Shown: positions 1-11,565, numbered from the stretch's first letter. The stretch is DNA of 64,000 bases from Ctenosaura bakeri (GCA_948474755.1 CAOLHI010002129.1:206501-270500); one strand, 5' to 3'. Notes: a model not told the origin generated them from the letters alone. Numbers and translations: made by a program.

Positions 1-55
1 GGGCATGGGTAAAAGCAGAAGCCTTCATGTGTACCCCCATCCATAGTTGTCCTGA

Positions 56-142
56 GGCCCCTCCTTAAACTGCAAACCCCAGGATTCCATAGGATGTTGA
101 AAGTGGAATAATAGCACTATAACAGTCTAGGCGAAAATGGCC
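56..142. mobile_element. Family A MITE, right arm only
   Basis: Only one arm of the palindromic family A is present, from GAGGCCCCTCC through the CAGGATTCCATAGGATGTTG core to the degenerate end GCGAAAATGGCC. The matching left arm is absent, so this is a truncated copy. Family membership is clear by comparison with complete copies elsewhere in the window (for example 23615-23794). Confidence 0.75.
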
Positions 143-199
143 ACACTGTACAGTTATAGTTTTAGGATTTCACTGTGAAGACCATGATAACATTCATTT

Positions 200-300
200 A
201 AATCCTGGGTTCTGTAGTTTAGGAAGGATATTTAGACTTCCCAGTCAGAGATTTCTAGTGCCTGAATACAAACCCCAGGATTCCACAGCAGTTAAAGTGG
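200..300. mobile_element. Family B-like foldback fragment
   Basis: Two inverted arms can be read: AATCCTGGGTTCTGTAGTTT on the left and ACAAACCCCAGGATTCCACA on the right, separated by a centre with CCAGTCAGAGATTTCTAGTG. The trailing CAGTTAAAGTGG is the family B hallmark. The outer ends are decayed. Confidence 0.55.
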
Positions 301-920
301 ACTCACAACGCCGTCAACCAGGAGTGTGAAAGGGCCCTTAACACTGGTTTCCTCCAAGCGGCTTGTGATCCGGTTAATTGCTCTGGCATAGGCCAGAGAC
401 TTGAGGATGATATCATCTTTATCCCTTAACAACGGCTGACTTTTGAAGGTTTTTTTTTTTTACAACCTCTCTTAAAACTTCAAGGGATTTCGCCCTCAGA
501 TCAGGCAATCGGCTGACTTAAGGACCAGAACTCCCCCCTACGAATATAGAAGTAAATCTCAGTCGCGTGACTCTTCCCCCCTCCTCTGCCCTGATCATAT
601 GATGTGGGATCCAAGTCAGGCGTAGCCATCCCAGTGGAAAACCTCTTTTTCAAAAGATGATGGACCTAAAGAGAGAGAAAGCGACTCCCCTCCCTCTCAA
701 GTTTAAATCCTTCGGCCAGAGTGTCTCTCTCAGGCAGGTCATGGTGCAAATCCCTGGACGTTTTATTTCTGGTATACAAGGTGGGAAATTTCCCAGTATG
801 CTGGTACAGAATATATTCACATGGCTCAATAAATAAATGAAAGGGCCCTTATACAACTTTAAAAAAAATGTATTTCAGCCTTTGTTGTTGTTAGGCACCT
901 CCTAATAAGTTTTTAGGCAG
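301..920. other. Unassigned non-coding stretch
   Basis: I see no gene, no clear repeat and only a T run near 450. Moderately CpG-containing. Open frames here are short and have no recognisable motif. Confidence 0.5.
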
Positions 921-1210
921 CTTTCTACCTACAATTATAGGAATACCACTTTAACAGCCTTGGTTGCATCCTATGGAAGTCTAGGATTTGCAGTAAGTCA
1001 CACACTCTCAGCGTCAGAGGAAGGCAAAGGCAAAACCTCTCTGAACGAATCTTGCCAAGAAAACTCCGTGGTAGGGTCAGAACGCTGTAAATTCGACTTA
1101 CCAGACATCTATGGCAGAAAATTCTGAATACCTCACAGAACTACATATTCCATGGTCCCAGAATTGCGGCCCTGATAGTTAAAGTGATATCAAGACACAG
1201 CGTGAAAGAC
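921..1210. mobile_element. Family B foldback split by a SINE fragment
   Basis: Left arm 921-994 (ATTATAGGAATACCACTTTA ... CTAGGATTTGCAGT) and right arm 1100-1210 (GGCAGAAAATTCTGAATACC ... GTTAAAGTGATATCAAG) belong to one family B element. A tRNA-SINE 3' body lies between them, so the SINE inserted into the older foldback. Confidence 0.6.
995..1099 (+). mobile_element. tRNA-derived SINE, 3' body only
   Basis: Starts at AAGTCACACACTCTCAGC and continues through GAGGAAGGCAAAGGCAAAAC and CTTGCCAAGAAAACTCC, the standard body of the lizard tRNA-SINE. The tRNA-like head with box A and box B is missing. It interrupts a family B foldback. Confidence 0.75.
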
Positions 1211-1309
1211 TTACGGTGATCCTATCATAGGGTTTTATTGACAGGGCTTATTCAGAGATTTGCAGTTGTCTCTAGTCTTACTTTCAAGTAACTTTACAGG
1301 CAGTACCGT

Positions 1310-1385
1310 TTTGTACATGCTTACTCAGAAAAAAGCCCAGCTGAGTTCAAAAGAACCTATTCCCAGCTAAGTGAATGTGGGACGA
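1310..1385. repeat. Family H short palindromic repeat, decayed
   Basis: TTACTCAGAAAAAAGCCCAG followed by CTGAGTTCAAAAGAACCTAT resembles the ubiquitous squamate motif 'TTACTCAGAAGTAAGTCCCA / TTGAACTCAATGGG'. The match is partial; function unknown. Confidence 0.4.
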
Positions 1386-1765
1386 CAGCCTCCATTTATC
1401 AAGGAACGTTTCATCTTGCCCATCAGTGATTCTTTGATTTTTTTTTTAAGCCAGTCGATGTGCAGGGCAATCCTATAAGTGCTTGCTGCGGAGCAATACA
1501 ATCCAAACCGAGAACCCTGGCCATAGGGCAAGATAATAATATGTTAATAGACAAATACTTTGGAGAACACTTGAGGGGGAAACTAAAGATGGCTAGCAGC
1601 CAACGGCAACCTTTCATTCTAGTCCAGACGGCTATTGTAGGCAAGTCAGTGGGACCTCAGCCAGGTCTGTGTTGGGCATGCCTGACTCAATTTGCAGCCC
1701 ACCAATAATGCAACTGAATGCCACTTTATCTGTATGCTAGTTATGTTTGAACTCCTGCTGTACTT

Positions 1766-1970
1766 ACAATAATAGTGCTATGTTTCCAGTTTAACTGCTA
1801 GGGTTCCATCCTGTATAACCCTGGGATGTGTAGTTTGGTGAGGACTTAGAACTCTCTGTCACAGAGCTCTAATAGTTTAGTTCAAAGGAAGGGGTTGGGG
1901 AATTCTAAATGCCTCCTGGAATTCTATAGGCTGGCCCTATGGAAGTTAAAATGGGTTAAAAATGCTATAC
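1766..1970. mobile_element. Family B foldback, diverged
   Basis: AGTTTAACTGCTAGGGTTCC, then CCTGGGATGTGTAGTTTGGT, a centre with CTCTCTGTCACAGAGCTCTA, and a right arm GGAATTCTATAGGCTGGCCC / GGAAGTTAAAATGGG. The arms are diverged but collinear with better copies such as 18702-18908. Confidence 0.5.
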
Positions 1971-1988
1971 TTTCCGGTCTGGATAAAG

Positions 1989-2234
1989 GGCATTTCCGCC
2001 TACACTTATTACAGTGCTGTTATTCCTTTTTTTTTAAAATTAAAAATAGAATTTATTAAACATACACTTACTCCACGTTCAACATCCCACGGAATCCTGG
2101 GGTTTACAGTTTAGGGAGGGGCAAGAATTCTCAGCCAGAGAGATCTTTGGCCTCAGTAAACTACAAACCCCAGAATTTCACAAGATGTTGAAAGTGGAAT
2201 AACAGCACTAGAACAGTGTAGTGAGGAAATGGCC
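1989..2234. mobile_element. Family A MITE with a retroposed insert
   Basis: Ends GGCATTTCCGCC and GAGGAAATGGCC; arms carry ACGTTCAACATCCCACGG and AAGATGTTGAAAGTGGAATA. The centre (AGAATTCTCAGCCAGAGAGA) is the longer A/B type. The left arm is split at 2027-2067 by a 41-bp insertion that has its own target duplication. Confidence 0.75.
2027..2067 (-). mobile_element. Tiny retroposed insert with poly(A) tail
   Basis: On the minus strand the insert ends with an AATAAA signal (complement at 2052-2057) and a 9-base A tail (T run 2027-2035). It is flanked by TTATTCC (2020-2026) and TTACTCC (2068-2074), a 7-bp duplication differing at one base. Removing the insert and one repeat restores the family A arm. 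This fits target-primed reverse transcription of a severely 5'-truncated polyadenylated RNA; the source RNA is unknown. Confidence 0.6.
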
Positions 2235-2394
2235 AAACTCCACGGTGGTGGATGGACAGGATAAAAACCAGTTCCAAGAAAGCTGGCTGGCATTTAAGCT
2301 ACAGGAGACACAGAGAAATCCTGTACTATCTTCGAGACTAATGAAGAAAACGAAATTTCTTGCATAAAAGCTCGGTGACTGCAACGCACTTCAT

Positions 2395-2545
2395 CCGATG
2401 CAATTGATTGTGCTTTTTTTGAGTCTGATGAAGGGCACTGGAACCCATGAAAGCTTATTCTGGAAATTTCTATCTCTCCGCGAGTCTCAAAGGCATCACA
2501 ACAGATCTCTTTCTGCTAAAAAAGAATAACAGGTCTACGCGTTCC
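2395..2545 (+). repeat. Common reptile repeat tail
   Basis: GAGTCTGATGAAGGGCACTG, ACCCATGAAAGCTTATTCTG and AGTCTCAAAGGCATCACAAC resemble the widespread sauropsid repeat ending '...TGATGAAG..CCACGAAAGCTTATGC..'. The parent element class is not certain to me. Confidence 0.45.
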
Positions 2546-2788
2546 TATTTAAGCAGTGAGCCCCGAGATCCTACGCATTGCCATTTTGAAAGGAAGCCCC
2601 GGTGTCTTTTATGGATTCTGCTTTCCCAGTAAAAGGATATTATACTTCCGTGCTCTTTTTGAGGGGCTACGAAGAACCCTTTTTGCAGGGGTCTTATTTT
2701 CTCCTGTTTTGTTTGTTTTTAGAAAGTTGAGGGATGGGGACGCGAACAACGTTGGCTCATCTACCCCACCTCTGTTCAAAACACACCC

Positions 2789-2790
<2 letters not shown>

Positions 2791-2830
<40 letters not shown>
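2791..2830. repeat. (AG)n microsatellite
   Basis: About 20 uninterrupted AG units. It explains the arginine/glutamate-rich open frame across it, which is not a gene. Confidence 0.95.
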
Positions 2831-2832
<2 letters not shown>

Positions 2833-3043
2833 GTTAGGTAGCCCGATCTCTCTCTGCTGAGACGGCTGAGGAAGAGAGCCCAACCTCTCGAGGTTTGGAC
2901 GGCTTTGTTTGCATCGGTTGTTTATCCCGATCTACCCACTTCGAACTACGTGGAAGAATCCATTAGCTGTTGAGCCGCTCCTCCCTCCACTTGTTCTTTT
3001 GGAAAGGCATTAAAAGGGGGCTCTGGGAGGAGAGAGGTACAGA

Positions 3044-3345
3044 AAGGGGTGTAGCTACATCCCCCATGAAGATAGTGTTCTTCCCAGATAAAAGTCTGTC
3101 CCCTAATGAAATTTTCTTTCAGGTCCCGAATTTCTAGCATCGCAGCGATGTACAACTTCAGTAGAACACTTAAAAATACAAGTAAGGCAGCCAAAGAAAA
3201 GAGACAAGGAAAGAGACCTAGGGAAGGGAAATACTGCGGTTCTAGGTGTGGACGATTTTCAATCTCTTAACACCCAGAAATGCTTGAAATGTGGGAAACT
3301 AAATAACAGTTTCATGGTAGGGTGGCCGAATTCTTGTCGGAGAGA
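3044..3345. mobile_element. Family C foldback, diverged
   Basis: CCTAATGAAATTTTCTTTCA then CGAATTTCTAGCATCG matches the family C arm seen at 17490-17760 and 47030-47470. The later GGTTCTAGGTGTGGACGATT corresponds to the inner part of the opposite arm. Ends are decayed. Confidence 0.5.
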
Positions 3346-3780
3346 CAGCGCAGTCATTTTGGCCCTTCTCTCCGCAATTTAGTACCCCCAGGGGCTTAAC
3401 TGGTTGTGACTTTAGGGATGGGGACCAGAAGAAACCCGGGAAAATGGGCTGGAACCCCAAGCTTGGAAAAACGGGCCGTCGGAGGAACACTGATATTAAG
3501 GGGAGCGCAGAGAAACCAGCGTAATCCTCCCCTCCCCCAAATTCAGTCCCTCCGCCCGTTTTTAGTTCTTTTCCTTCCCAGTTTTGGAGGCTGCTTTAAT
3601 AACGCCGCAATTTCTTCGGGAAACAAGCCCTCTGTAAAGCTAGTGCTGTTCCTCTGACTCCACGGTTCCAAACTGAGAGTTCATCTTTATTCATGTAACG
3701 ACTTTCTCCTGGAGCTTCTTTCCATTACAATAGCCCTGATCCCTCCTCTCTCGGGAAAAGAATTAGGCTACGCAACTTAG

Positions 3781-3952
3781 AGCCAGCGAACAGTAGTGGT
3801 TTGAGTGTTAGATTAGGACCGTGGAGACCCGGGTTCGATTCTCCACTCGGCCACGGAAACCCACGGGGTGACCATGGGCGCGTCACACACTCTCAGCCCC
3901 TGTGATAGGTTCGCTTTAAGCTTGCCATAAATCGGAAAGTACCTGAACGCAA
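3781..3952 (+). mobile_element. tRNA-derived SINE, near full length
   Basis: Head AGCCAGCGAACAGTAGTGGT (box A region), box B GGGTTCGATTC, then CGGCCACGGAAACCCACGGG and GTCACACACTCTCAGCCCC. The body is shortened by a deletion after CAGCCCC and ends near CTGAACGCAA. Box B is intact. CpGs in the head are kept. Confidence 0.88.
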
Positions 3953-4750
3953 TTTAGGAAGCGCTCTCCACTCCAGCCTGAAAATGCGGTTGGGACCAGG
4001 CTAAAGGGCTCCCAAACTCAAGGGGAGAGAGTCCGATGTTGTAGGACAAAGGATGCTGGTTCGGTCCTCGCTTGCTCCAGGTGCCCTCTTTTACCCTTGT
4101 CTGAAATTTCGGAGAGTCGGTACCAGTCCATGTTAAGGTAAGCCGGAGCCTCCGGTCACTCGACTCTCGGTGCGAAGGCACTTCCCTTTGCAGTATTCTG
4201 ATTTTAAAAAGAAGCGTTACAGTTTGTAATCTGAACAAAGGAATAATTACCAAAACATGGAACTGTCACGTAATGAACCCCTGCTGGTTCAGAGAGAAAG
4301 GAAGGGGATGGGAACACGTTAAGGGACAAGCCTTTCAGCGCAGGCCTGAATATGTTTACTCAGAAGAAAGCGCCTCCTCTCTCGACGGGATTAATTTCCA
4401 CATCTGGACTCACAGGGCTGCCGTCTGCAGGCACAGTCCCATTGATCTTAACCAGGAAGCAGTTCTCACCGGGTCCGAAGAGGCATTATTTCCTAATAAG
4501 CAGGTTCAAGAGGGTATCGTCCCTTACAGATAGATGGGATAGCCCCTTCCTCAGCGAGGTACTGAGGATCGGTAGCACAGCTCTCTGTTGAACACCCTCG
4601 TACTGAACTACAGTTCCCAGGTATCTTTGCGAATTGTTGTTAGGCTACCCCCGACCTAACTCTGTAGGGGGAAGTAATTTTGGTTTACGAATATGAGTGG
4701 AACAAACAAGACACACCACGGTCTCAGTAAAGTACGGTCCCAGGAGTGAT
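3953..4750. other. Unassigned stretch with weak repeat traces
   Basis: Around 4335-4420 there is a family H-like stretch (GTTTACTCAGAAGAAAGCGC) and at 4605-4635 a lone E/B-type arm (GAACTACAGTTCCCAGG). No gene is supported. CpG content falls off at about 4750. Confidence 0.4.
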
Positions 4751-6360
4751 GAAAATGTAAAAACCCTTTACCTCCTGGGTAGAATACAATGGAGTGGGAT
4801 CTTCATAGGGGCAGGTGCCCTGTGAGACTGGCTGGACCCATGAATCTTATTGTAGTTTCCAATAGAGTAGATCCACTGACTGAAAGGGATTTACATATGT
4901 GTGGGTCTTATTATTTAGTGATCCATTAGCCAAAGCTACTTACCTGGAAATATCCAAATAAATTCAGGCCAGACATAAGTTAGCAGTCTATTCTCAGGAA
5001 TCTGGAGAAGTTTTCAAATAAAAGACAGGGTAGCACAGAGAACCTTTTCAGACCTATCTTCAGACAACCTTTATCAGATAATACCATATAGCTGTGCTTG
5101 AGCTGATTCTCTTTCCTTCCTTCTTTCCGGGTTTCCTTGGAAAAGCCTATTACTTGGTGATAGAACAGATACCCCATCCTAGTTTAATTCCTGATATCTC
5201 CATCTTGAAACACCAGAGGTGAAGACCTGTGTACCAATACCATTCTGAAGACCTACTGTGAGTCCTCTCTTTAGCAATCCCCGACTATCTGAACCAATGG
5301 CATGATTCAGTTTAAAAAAGCTTCCTGTGTTTAACTAATGTATTACAGAAGTGAGGGGAACACTATGAGTTGGCTTCTACTTGGGGGCTAACCTAGAATA
5401 AATAGAGCTGTGATGGAGACAAACCTCATCTCCACCTCAGTGATTAGCTACACATACAAAACTTGAGGTCCACATGCAAGGATTCTTGTATGTACAAACT
5501 ACTTAGGAGAATTCTGGGCCTCATCTCCTCCTACATTCATTCCATCAGAGTAGAACAAAAGAGGTGCTTCTTTTTTTGTTTTCTTACAAAGTGAAGCAGG
5601 AATAAGGATTGCAAGTGTGGGATTATAATGAAGTCTCTGTCGTGTGGTATGGTTGGCTCTCAAAGGATGATTTTCATGGATCTGCAGGGCTATATTTCTC
5701 AGTTGTGTTTAACATACACACAACATGGCTCCTGTTGCATGTTCTCCCCCTTGAACTCTTAACTCCACAGCAAGAAGAAACAGGAGTAGTATGATTAATC
5801 TTAAAGGGACAACATCTCCCAGGCTGAAACTTCTTCATTCTTCTGCCCTTTTTAATTTAACTTTGAAAATCATCATAGACCTATTGTAACCACATGACCA
5901 AAACTAGCAACTGCATTGGATGCCAATCAGTTTTGCAGCATATGTGAGGCTGGTACTACCATACCACCTACTGCTGTGGTAGTATATAGGAGTTTTTTTT
6001 ATTGGTTGGGGTATTTGAGAAAATGCCTTCTAAAAAACTTTCTGGGGCTCAGAAGAGAAAGTGCTGGGCACTGCTATGGAGTGAGTTGCAGAAATATACA
6101 TCTAGTATGAACAAGTTTCATCAGCCTTGAGAAGCAATGGGCTCTACATGTAGCAATCATGGGAAAGTAGTAGTTGGAATACTCATCAAGGACAGTGGAG
6201 ATGGTTCCAATTCTACTTATGTAGAAAAACACGTCCAGTGAGAAGTCTGCTGGAATAATAAAAAAGAAAGTGTCCCAATCTACCACTTGTGTCCACAATT
6301 TGATCCTACACTGCAGCCAAAAGTAATGCACCCTACACTTCCAGATGCAATGATTTCGAG
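4751..6360. other. CpG-poor non-coding stretch
   Basis: Reading 5401-6000 I count one CpG in 600 bp. No repeat family or coding signature is recognisable; short open frames lack motifs. Confidence 0.5.
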
Positions 6361-6539
6361 GACAGTACATGGTAGGGGTTTGAACATTGGATCACAACCC
6401 TGGAGACCAGGGATTGGTTCCCTGCTCAGGCCTGAAAACCCACTTGATAACCTTGGCACATCACACACTCTCAGCCCCAGAAAACCCCATGATAGGTTCA
6501 CCATAATTCCAAAATGACTTGAAGGCACATAACAATCAC
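6361..6539 (+). mobile_element. tRNA-derived SINE
   Basis: TGGTAGGGGTTTGAACATTG head, box B degenerate (GGGATTGGTTCC instead of GGGTTCGAATCC), then GAAAACCCACTTGATAACCT, CACACACTCTCAGCCCCAGA and ACTTGAAGGCACATAACAA end. The pieces between are partly deleted. CpGs are lost, unlike SINE copies at 16-25 kb. Confidence 0.85.
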
Positions 6540-7361
6540 TGAACTCAGTCTGTCTGCCTTCTTCACCTTAGTTAGGTAGCCCCTTGGCTTTGCAATCTCC
6601 CCTACCCAAAGATAGGCTAAGCTTTGGGCTTTGGTAGAAAAATAAAGTGAGAGCAGCATTCTAGGAGACACTGCCCTATCCCTCCCAGCCTCATATATCA
6701 GAGTGGTGTGTGGTGACTTCAGTATAAAACCTGAATCCATTCTAGGTTTTATATTGGACTTTAAGGAAAGTATCCAAGGTGCTGAACCTGTTTAGGGATA
6801 GGATTCAGAACCTAGGATAGCCTCTTTAATGTTTGGAGGGAAGCCCTAAGCAGATTCACTGCCCCACAGACATGAAAGCCCTTGCCCCTCCCTAATAGGA
6901 TATGCAACCATAAGGTCTTCTGCTCCTCCCCTTTTTGCATTTGTGTTATTGTTAGCACTGTTGGTTAGAAACCTGGAATAAATACTTGACAAACCAATCA
7001 ACCAACCAACCAAATAAGATTTACAGTAAAGCCCAGTGATTTGATTTCTTTTGCTAATGGATCCCTCCGCCCTGGACAATTTGAAGTTGATTTTCCCTTT
7101 CCAAGCCTGGGGAAGGCGAATGAAAAGGAGGTAAAATCGAGGTGGCTGCTAAACCTGGACCAGTTTAAAGAAATTCCATTGGAATGCAAGTTTCTTTCTT
7201 CAAAGCTTCATAGGCATCATTGAGGACCTATTTAGGATCCAGCGTGTTCTGCCCCTAATAGGAAGCAAAGCCCCTGCAGTTGAGCTGGAAGTAAATGTAA
7301 CCTGAGTTACAGGCCAGCCTAGGGTTGGTTAGGGAGATGGTCCCTCCCTTCTCTTTAATTG
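6540..7361. other. Unassigned non-coding stretch
   Basis: Contains an AACCAACCAACCAA run near 7000 and nothing else that I can assign. Confidence 0.45.
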
Positions 7362-7744
7362 CAGTCGTCCCTTCATGTTCCTTTGGGTTAGGGGCACAGG
7401 ACCCCTGTGAAAGTGGAAAACCTGAGAATAAATCTAGGCCCTCCCAAACCATATTTAACACACAAGAAGTATGATCACCATATTGAAACTACTGTGGATA
7501 CCTTGGAGGTACCAGGGTTCCTTCACAAGGCAGAAGTGGCTGGCTGATGGGGCTTACTGCCACCTCCACTGCAGTCCCGCACCATTTTAAATAAGAAATT
7601 ACAAACCTCACTTGCAATTTCTCAGTCTCAGAAGGCTTGCAGTCCCTATTAAAAATGGCACAGGCAGGCAGCAGAGATGACAGGAAATAATCCGTAAATA
7701 ATCAAATCCGCAAAGCGAAACCTGCAAATGCGGAGGGCTGACTG
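7362..7744. mobile_element. pogo/Tigger-like non-autonomous DNA transposon
   Basis: The right end GCGGAGGGCTGACTG is followed by TA, and the left end CAGTCGTCCCTTCATG is its degenerate inverted counterpart. The interior matches the second copy at 41807-42206: AGGGGCACAGGACCCCTGTG, ACCATATTTAACACAC, ATAATCAAATCCGCAAA. The end sequence CAGT(C/T)(G/A)GCCCTCC and TA flank are those of Tigger/pogo-type MITEs. No transposase is encoded. Confidence 0.75.
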
Positions 7745-8450
7745 TACGGTCTTTCTGCTGTTCTAGATCGCTTGCTTTTTCAGCTTCGTAGACTTTAAGC
7801 TGCAATGCTCAGCAACCTGACCCACTTTACAGATTCCACTTCCATTCCTCTAAGGCAGGATGAGGTGAAAGACGAAGGGAGTACCCAAGGAATTAACATC
7901 CTCTTAAAATAGCTCCTGCCAGGGTCTTAAGTTTTCTCAGCCCCGCTGATTCAAGAGGAGGAAGAGCTGCACTAAGTATGGAGAAACAAGAAGCAAAGGG
8001 CCTCAGGTTCAGAACTCGAGGAGCGAGGCAAACATCAGCTTTGACTCAAACAAGTTGCAAGAAGATAACTCATGCTGAAGTTTTGATTTATCCCAGAGCA
8101 GAGGGGTGAGGTGATTGTCAATTTGTAGAGAGGTGGAAGGAAAAGCAATGGTGATACCTACCATTTGTTTTCTTCTTTAGCAACAGGTTGGCCCCATCAG
8201 TAGACACAATAACATGTTTTAGATGGAAAAATTCACCTGTTGAGGACGGGTAGCAAAACATTAACCATCTATGGTAATTTGCTGCCCCCCCACAAACTGT
8301 TTTTACTGCCAAGGAGGAGACCAAGTGCCTGGGGATTTCCATTATTATTACTGTTGTTGTTATTATTATGGCTCCCATGCCTAGCTTTGGTTACTGTGCA
8401 CCTTGCCTTGGGTGGGAATACAATCTGATGGGCCAGCCCAGCCTAGGACG
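7745..8450. other. Unassigned stretch before the triplet microsatellite
   Basis: No gene supported. A short (TTATTA)-rich tract lies at 8342-8370. Confidence 0.4.
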
Positions 8451-8550
8451 GGTGGTGGTGGTGGTGGTGGTGGTGGTGCTGCTGCTCCTTCTTCTTCTTC
8501 TTCTTCTTCTTCTTCTTCTTTTTCTTCTTCTTCTTCTTCTTCTTCTTCTT
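8451..8550. repeat. Compound triplet microsatellite (GGT)n-(GCT)n-(CTT)n
   Basis: About nine GGT units run directly into GCT units and then about twenty CTT units with one TTT interruption. Each open frame over it is a homopolymer artefact (poly-Gly/Ser, poly-Val/Leu), not a protein. Confidence 0.95.
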
Positions 8551-9324
8551 CATGGTCGTCAAGCCGATTTCCACTTGTGAGCGACCCTTTGAATGAGAGA
8601 CATCTAAGTCAACTTTTTGTCAACAACCCTGCTCAGGTCTTGCGATCCCAGGGCCACGGCTGAAAGTACAAGCACTAGAACACACATCAGACTATAAAAG
8701 TCACGGTTGCGGTCCTAAACGTTGCTTACACATAACCACAAGGTAGGAAGAACATTTAAGATTATTGCTGTTCCAGATACTTGGTCCACAACAGCCCTCG
8801 TCAAGTCCTGGGTCTACTTCGGAGATAAAGGGACAAAAAATCGAAGTCTGAATATCTTTGAAATCAAGGATGTGTCTTTCAGTTTCAGTTTCAGTGATAT
8901 TATTCGTCTGCCCTACCTACGGTCACAGATTGTGTTAAGAGGAACGAGACCCAACGTTTTAGAAGGTTGACGCCATCCTTGGGAATAAGATTGCCAGGTG
9001 AAAGAAGGGACAGGGCTTTTGTACCTTTAACAGCTGTAGAGGAGGTGTTTCTTGTTGGACAAGCAACATCTGTTGATTTTCTGTCTTCCACATAGCCATT
9101 AACAGCACAGAAGCCTTGTCCCTTACTTTACAGGGCAACCCTACTTCAAAACCAGTCAAGAATTCCTAGGGAAACTATTCAATATAATATATAACCATTC
9201 AATGTAATTTACTTCCAAGTAAATGCTATTTGAAAACAATGCAAAATGAGTTGAGACACTCACCTACTCCCATGAGTACGGATATGTTCCAATAGCTGGT
9301 TGTGAGACTGTGTGTGTATATATG
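8551..9324. other. Unassigned CpG-containing stretch
   Basis: TCAGTTTCAGTTTCAGTGA is a short tandem repeat at 8879-8897. Nothing else is assignable. Confidence 0.4.
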
Positions 9325-9427
9325 CCCTGTAGTCGCCTGTCGACTTCTGGCGACCTCATGAATTTCATAGTGTTTTCTTGGGCAAGGAATACTCACCCTG
9401 GTTTTACCAGTTTTTTCCTCTGAGACC
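9325..9427 (-). mobile_element. 5S-rRNA-derived SINE, 3' half
   Basis: On the plus strand: AGTCGCCTGTCGACTTCTGG, CGACCTCATGAATTTCATAG, GGCAAGGAATACTCACC and TTTTACCAGTTTTTTCCTCT, the complement of the 5S-Sauria SINE tail. The 5S-derived promoter head is missing. Confidence 0.8.
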
Positions 9428-10785
9428 AAGGAACGACAAAATAGAACATCTGTCTGAGGATCTGTTAGCAAATCCTATTGCCAGTTCAATCCTGACGTAG
9501 CGAAATAAAGAGCACCTCTGGACATATGCAGAATCTTCCTTTCTTCCATCGGAAAGATCACGAGCAATTGCAAGACCAGAAGCAACTGCAACCTCTGGAA
9601 ATGAAGATACCTGATTTTTTTTTTCTCGCAGGTGTGACAAGGCATGAGAAACAGTATCCATTTAGAGCGGCCACGTACTTCGTTTCCAGGGACAATCCAT
9701 TAAAATACAAATCCTTTCCTTTACATAGCCTTGGATGACCAAAATTTCAGAAAATACATAACACAGAGGCCACCTCTTTAAAAAACCCTTCTCTGTTCCA
9801 AATCACTCTCTGCTAAGCTTCTGTTCCCTTATGGGCACCTTGAACTTTTTCTTTTCCTTTCTTTCTTTCTTTCTTTTTACCCAAGAAAGAAAACTAAAAA
9901 AGATAAACACGCCCACTTCTTAGAGGGAAAGGTGCCTTTAGTTCACAGTAGAAGTGAATAGCATGGAATATTGTAAGGTATTCCAAGCACTGGCGGAATA
10001 TACAGACTACGCTGCACGGATCATTTAAAGAAATGGTTGTAATGGAGAGGAGCACTCTTAATAAAGTGGGGGTGGAGGACGGAGACCTTTCTAAGGCAGG
10101 GTAAACATTTTAAAATCAATTTAATGTAATGCATTGCTACAGCCGCAAGTTAACGCCCGTACGGATTGCAAACTGATTTTTAATGTCTGCCGTGCTTGTC
10201 AGCACAACAACCCTGCGAGGTAGAACAAGAACGAGCCCTGTGAGATCTCGAGGATTCACGTAATCGTTATAGGACGAGGTTTAAATTCTTGCAGGTAACA
10301 TTGGAACTTCACATATCTTGCTAACTGGTCTTCCTGATGAATTATGTTTTCCTTTATCTCAACAGGCCGTCGATTTTATCAATAGTGACTGTGGCTCGCC
10401 GTTTTAATTGGCGGAAGGACAGTGTAGTTTGCCGGGCGGAGGGGCCAATGGAATGGAGACCTGGTCGACCCCCTGTTGGTACAGAGGCCGGAGGGTTGCT
10501 GTTTTTGTTTTGCCTTTTAGAAATTGGAGTACTTCGGATATTGTAAAGAGAACAGATCAGCAGTCTGTGTATGATGAACGCAGGCACACCCGCGGTGTGT
10601 TTGTTAAACCATCTGTCTGCTCCCCAGAGCTTCAATATTTAAGAAGCGAGAGAGATTTAGGATGCAAAAGGTACCAATCCCAACACAATCTCTGTGATAA
10701 GTCTATTTTTAGAGAAGCCTGTTTAGAAATAAGGCCCATGGAATGCAATGGTACTTACTCCTTGGTAAAGCGTGATACTTACCAG
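9428..10785. other. Unassigned CpG-retaining stretch
   Basis: Includes a (TTTC)4-like tract near 9857-9876 and AGCACAACAACCCTGCGAGG at 10201, which looks like a small SINE-tail remnant on the minus strand. The 128-residue open frame at 10408-10794 runs into a SINE and shows no domain signature. Confidence 0.4.
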
Positions 10786-11010
10786 GGTGTGTAGTGGTCT
10801 GAGTGTTGGAGTGGAACTTTGGGACATCTGGGTTCGAATTTCCGTTCTGCTATGGAGATCCAGTGGTGATCTTAGGCGAATCACACTTTCTCACCTTCAG
10901 AGGAAGGTAATGATAACCCCTCTGAAGAAAACGGGGCAATCAAAACGCATGATAGCTTTGCTTTAGGGTCCCTATAAGTCGGAGATGAATTTTGAAGGCA
11001 CACAACAAGC
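10786..11010 (+). mobile_element. tRNA-derived SINE, full length
   Basis: GTGTAGTGGTCTGAGTGTTG (box A region), box B GGGTTCGAATTTC, GAGATCCAGTGGTGATCTTA, CAGAGGAAGGTAATGATAAC and end TTTTGAAGGCACACAACAA. Diverged in the middle but collinear with the family. Confidence 0.88.
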
Positions 11011-11307
11011 GTGACACTGGAGTTCTGTGTGTGTTTATATAGAGGTGGACTTCACTGAGTTACATAGGGTTGCCTCGCTAGGAGACCGGGTAAGCTCTTG
11101 CGTGCACCCCAAGAGGCCTCCTCCTTCTGACTACAAACATAGGGGTGTCCTGGTCCCGCGGCTGCTTCTTTCAGTTTAACAACCGGAAAAGTCGGTGCGA
11201 GGCGCACACTATTCCAATCTTATCCCCACGCAGGCATCTCAAACTATGGCTCCACTGATTTTAATTGTGTGGATTTCCCTGGGGTCACTCAGGATTGGGG
11301 ACGGGGG

Positions 11308-11565
11308 GTAGCAGAGGGGGACCCTTGAAAATGTGTGTTTCTCCCCATCAGAATTCTACTTTCCACAAAATTTTCCTTCAGTCCTCAGATTTCTAGCACT
11401 GTAGTAACTTAAAATTTCAGTCCAACGTTCAGAAATATGACTTAATCATTCAAAGAAAAACGGCAAAGTTACCCAGCGATTACGAACACAGCAAATAGAA
11501 GAGTCCTCGGTGTGAATTCTCAGAGTGAAAGGTTTTCAGTCTCTCTTTCTCTCTTTGCAGTGTTA
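11308..11565. mobile_element. Family C foldback, diverged
   Basis: AAAATTTTCCTTCAGTCCTC and AGATTTCTAGCACTGTAGTA match the family C arm; GAGTCCTCGGTGTGAATTCT and GAAAGGTTTTCAGTCTC parallel the same inner region in 3044-3345. Confidence 0.5.

Noticed and set aside
8368..8663. Poly-Val/Leu and poly-Gly/Ser proteins
   Set aside because: They are translations of a compound GGT/GCT/CTT microsatellite.
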